From: Actinomycetota bacterium
Lineage (GTDB): Bacteria > Actinomycetota > Actinomycetes > S36-B12 > UBA5976
Reading direction: 5' to 3'
Assembly (NCBI GenBank): GCA_009704345.1
Contig: WLEH01000069.1
Coordinates: 1 to 6,218, forward strand
Length of the DNA stretch: 6,218 nt
Shown here: in pieces, positions 5,218 through 6,218 of the stretch
How the letters are laid out: every line of letters starts with the position of its first letter
Position numbering within the stretch: the first letter of the stretch is position 1
The notes under the pieces: model-generated
Seen by the model: the letters and a program-made list of their open reading frames with translations, nothing else
What the model was told of the DNA's origin: nothing
Database searches by the model: none
Program-made: the position numbers and the translations under genes

Positions 5218-6218
5218 TAGCGCTGCGCCTTACCTTCTTCGTAGTCATCAGATTTCTTAACCCAAGACATCAGGGATCGAAGTTCACGACCAACCGCCTC
5301 GATTGGGTGTGCTTCACCTTTTGCGCGAAGTGCCTTGAACTCTGGTGCGCCATTATCTTGATCATCAATAAAGCGCTTCGCAAAAGTGCCATTTTGGACG
5401 TCGGCCAAAACTGCCTTCATGTTTTCTTTGACTCGAGCATCAATCACTCGTGGCCCAGAGATGTAATCGCCATATTCAGCAGTATCAGATACCGACCAAC
5501 GCTGCTTTGCGATGCCACCTTCATACATCAGGTCAACAATTAGTTTTAGTTCATGGAGGCACTCAAAGTAGGCAACTTCCGGCTGGTATCCGGCTTCAGT
5601 TAATACTTCAAAGCCAGCCATTACTAATGCTGATGCACCGCCACACAAAACTGCTTGCTCACCAAAAAGATCGGTTTCAGTTTCCTCAGTAAACGTGGTC
5701 TTAATACCTCCAGCGCGCAATCCGCCAATTGCTCTGGCATACGACAAAGTTAACGGCCAAGCATTGCCAGTTGAATCTTGTTCTACTGCGACAATGACTG
5801 GCACGCCTCGGCCAGCTTCATATTCACGACGTACTAGATGTCCTGGACCTTTTGGTGCCACCATGCAAACATCAACATTTGCGGGAGGCTTGATGTATCC
5901 GTATCGAATATTGAAACCATGGCCAAATAACAGTGCCTTACCTGACTCTAAATTTGGCTCGATGTATTTAGTGTAAAGATCTCGCTGCGCTGGATCTGGC
6001 GCGAGAATCATGATGACATCAGCTTCTTTTGCTGCGGCATCTGGAGTTAGCACACGCAATCCCTGCTCTTCGGCTTTAGCGCGTGATTTTGATCCCTCAA
6101 GTAATCCAACTCGCACATCAATACCTGAATCCCGCAAGTTAAGCGCATGCGCATGTCCTTGCGAACCGTAACCAATCACCGCAACGGTGCGATCTTGAAT
6201 TACATTGATATCGGCATC
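5217..6218 (-). CDS. ilvC: Ketol-acid reductoisomerase (class I), lacking only its first residues at right edge
   Basis: IlvC isomerises and reduces 2-acetolactate or 2-aceto-2-hydroxybutyrate with NADPH and Mg2+, in valine, isoleucine and leucine synthesis. The frame is open to the right edge. The 333 visible residues start DADINVIQDRTVAVIGYG, so only about ten are missing; a GTG at 6179 is an internal codon. The Rossmann loop GYGSQGHAH (16-24) is followed by VRVGLLEGSKSR (35-46), whose Arg and Ser residues suit NADPH. H100 in FGHGFN and the acidic metal ligands D183 and E187 (TDLFGEQ) and E219/E223 (FECLHELK) are present, with S244 in SDTAEYGDY. Length matches class I (about 330-340). It heads the visible minus-strand run; ilvB and ilvN would be expected beyond the edge. 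Stop TAA overlaps the ATG of the CDGSH gene. Confidence 0.98.
   Translation of the reverse strand, partial: DADINVIQDRTVAVIGYGSQGHAHALNLRDSGIDVRVGLLEGSKSRAKAEEQGLRVLTPDAAAKEADVIMILAPDPAQRDLYTKYIEPNLESGKALLFGHGFNIRYGYIKPPANVDVCMVAPKGPGHLVRREYEAGRGVPVIVAVEQDSTGNAWPLTLSYARAIGGLRAGGIKTTFTEETETDLFGEQAVLCGGASALVMAGFEVLTEAGYQPEVAYFECLHELKLIVDLMYEGGIAKQRWSVSDTAEYGDYISGPRVIDARVKENMKAVLADVQNGTFAKRFIDDQDNGAPEFKALRAKGEAHPIEAVGRELRSLMSWVKKSDDYEEGKAQR

Noticed and set aside
5184..5976. Plus-strand ORFs of 80-119 residues opposite ilvC
   Set aside because: ilvC is intact on the minus strand with every catalytic residue. These frames show no recognisable domain or start signal.
6177..6179. GTG 6179 as the true ilvC start
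   Set aside because: The upstream 13 codons in frame (DADINVIQDRTVA) match the expected IlvC N-terminus and the Rossmann strand, so the gene continues beyond the edge.

Overview
The window reads as chromosomal DNA of an actinobacterium of moderate GC content. A streamlined planktonic lineage of the freshwater acI/Nanopelagicales kind is my best guess, but it is an inference. The evidence is the actinobacterial long-form LeuA, the SerA with an ASB plus ACT tail, the short actinobacterial-type LeuB, frequent GTG starts, very tight packing, and TANNNT -10 boxes placed where leaderless transcripts would start. The theme is branched-chain amino acid and serine biosynthesis.

Layout from left to right. 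The N-terminal half of leuB lies on the minus strand (1-484) and runs off the left edge. A 178-base divergent spacer follows, then leuA on the plus strand (663-2399). leuA abuts tail to tail with a gene for a secreted HNH nuclease with a C-terminal Excalibur domain (minus, 2400-3209). The rest is a compact minus-strand run transcribed from the right edge: ilvC (missing about ten N-terminal codons), a CDGSH iron-sulfur protein, a DUF2256 zinc-ribbon-like protein, serA, and possibly the nuclease gene by read-through. ilvC/CDGSH and CDGSH/DUF2256 each overlap by one base (TAATG and TAGTG junctions), so translational coupling is likely.

IlvC makes the dihydroxy acid precursor of valine, isoleucine and, through 2-ketoisovalerate, leucine. 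LeuA and LeuB carry out the first and third steps of the leucine branch, and SerA opens serine synthesis. The common actinobacterial order ilvBNC-serA-leuB is recognisable here but is interrupted by leuA and the nuclease gene.

The most interesting element is the leuA 5' leader. A GTG-started 14-residue ORF contains three consecutive leucine codons and begins seven bases after a TANNNT box. It runs into an H-type pseudoknot made of two 7-bp stems. A competing GC-only hairpin reuses one strand of stem 1 and two bases of stem 2. This fits the LEU element, a conserved pseudoknot described by comparative analysis upstream of actinobacterial leuA genes. It suggests leucine-dependent control by ribosome stalling.

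No mobile elements, CRISPR arrays, tRNA or rRNA genes were seen, and there is no gene-free stretch longer than 300 bases.
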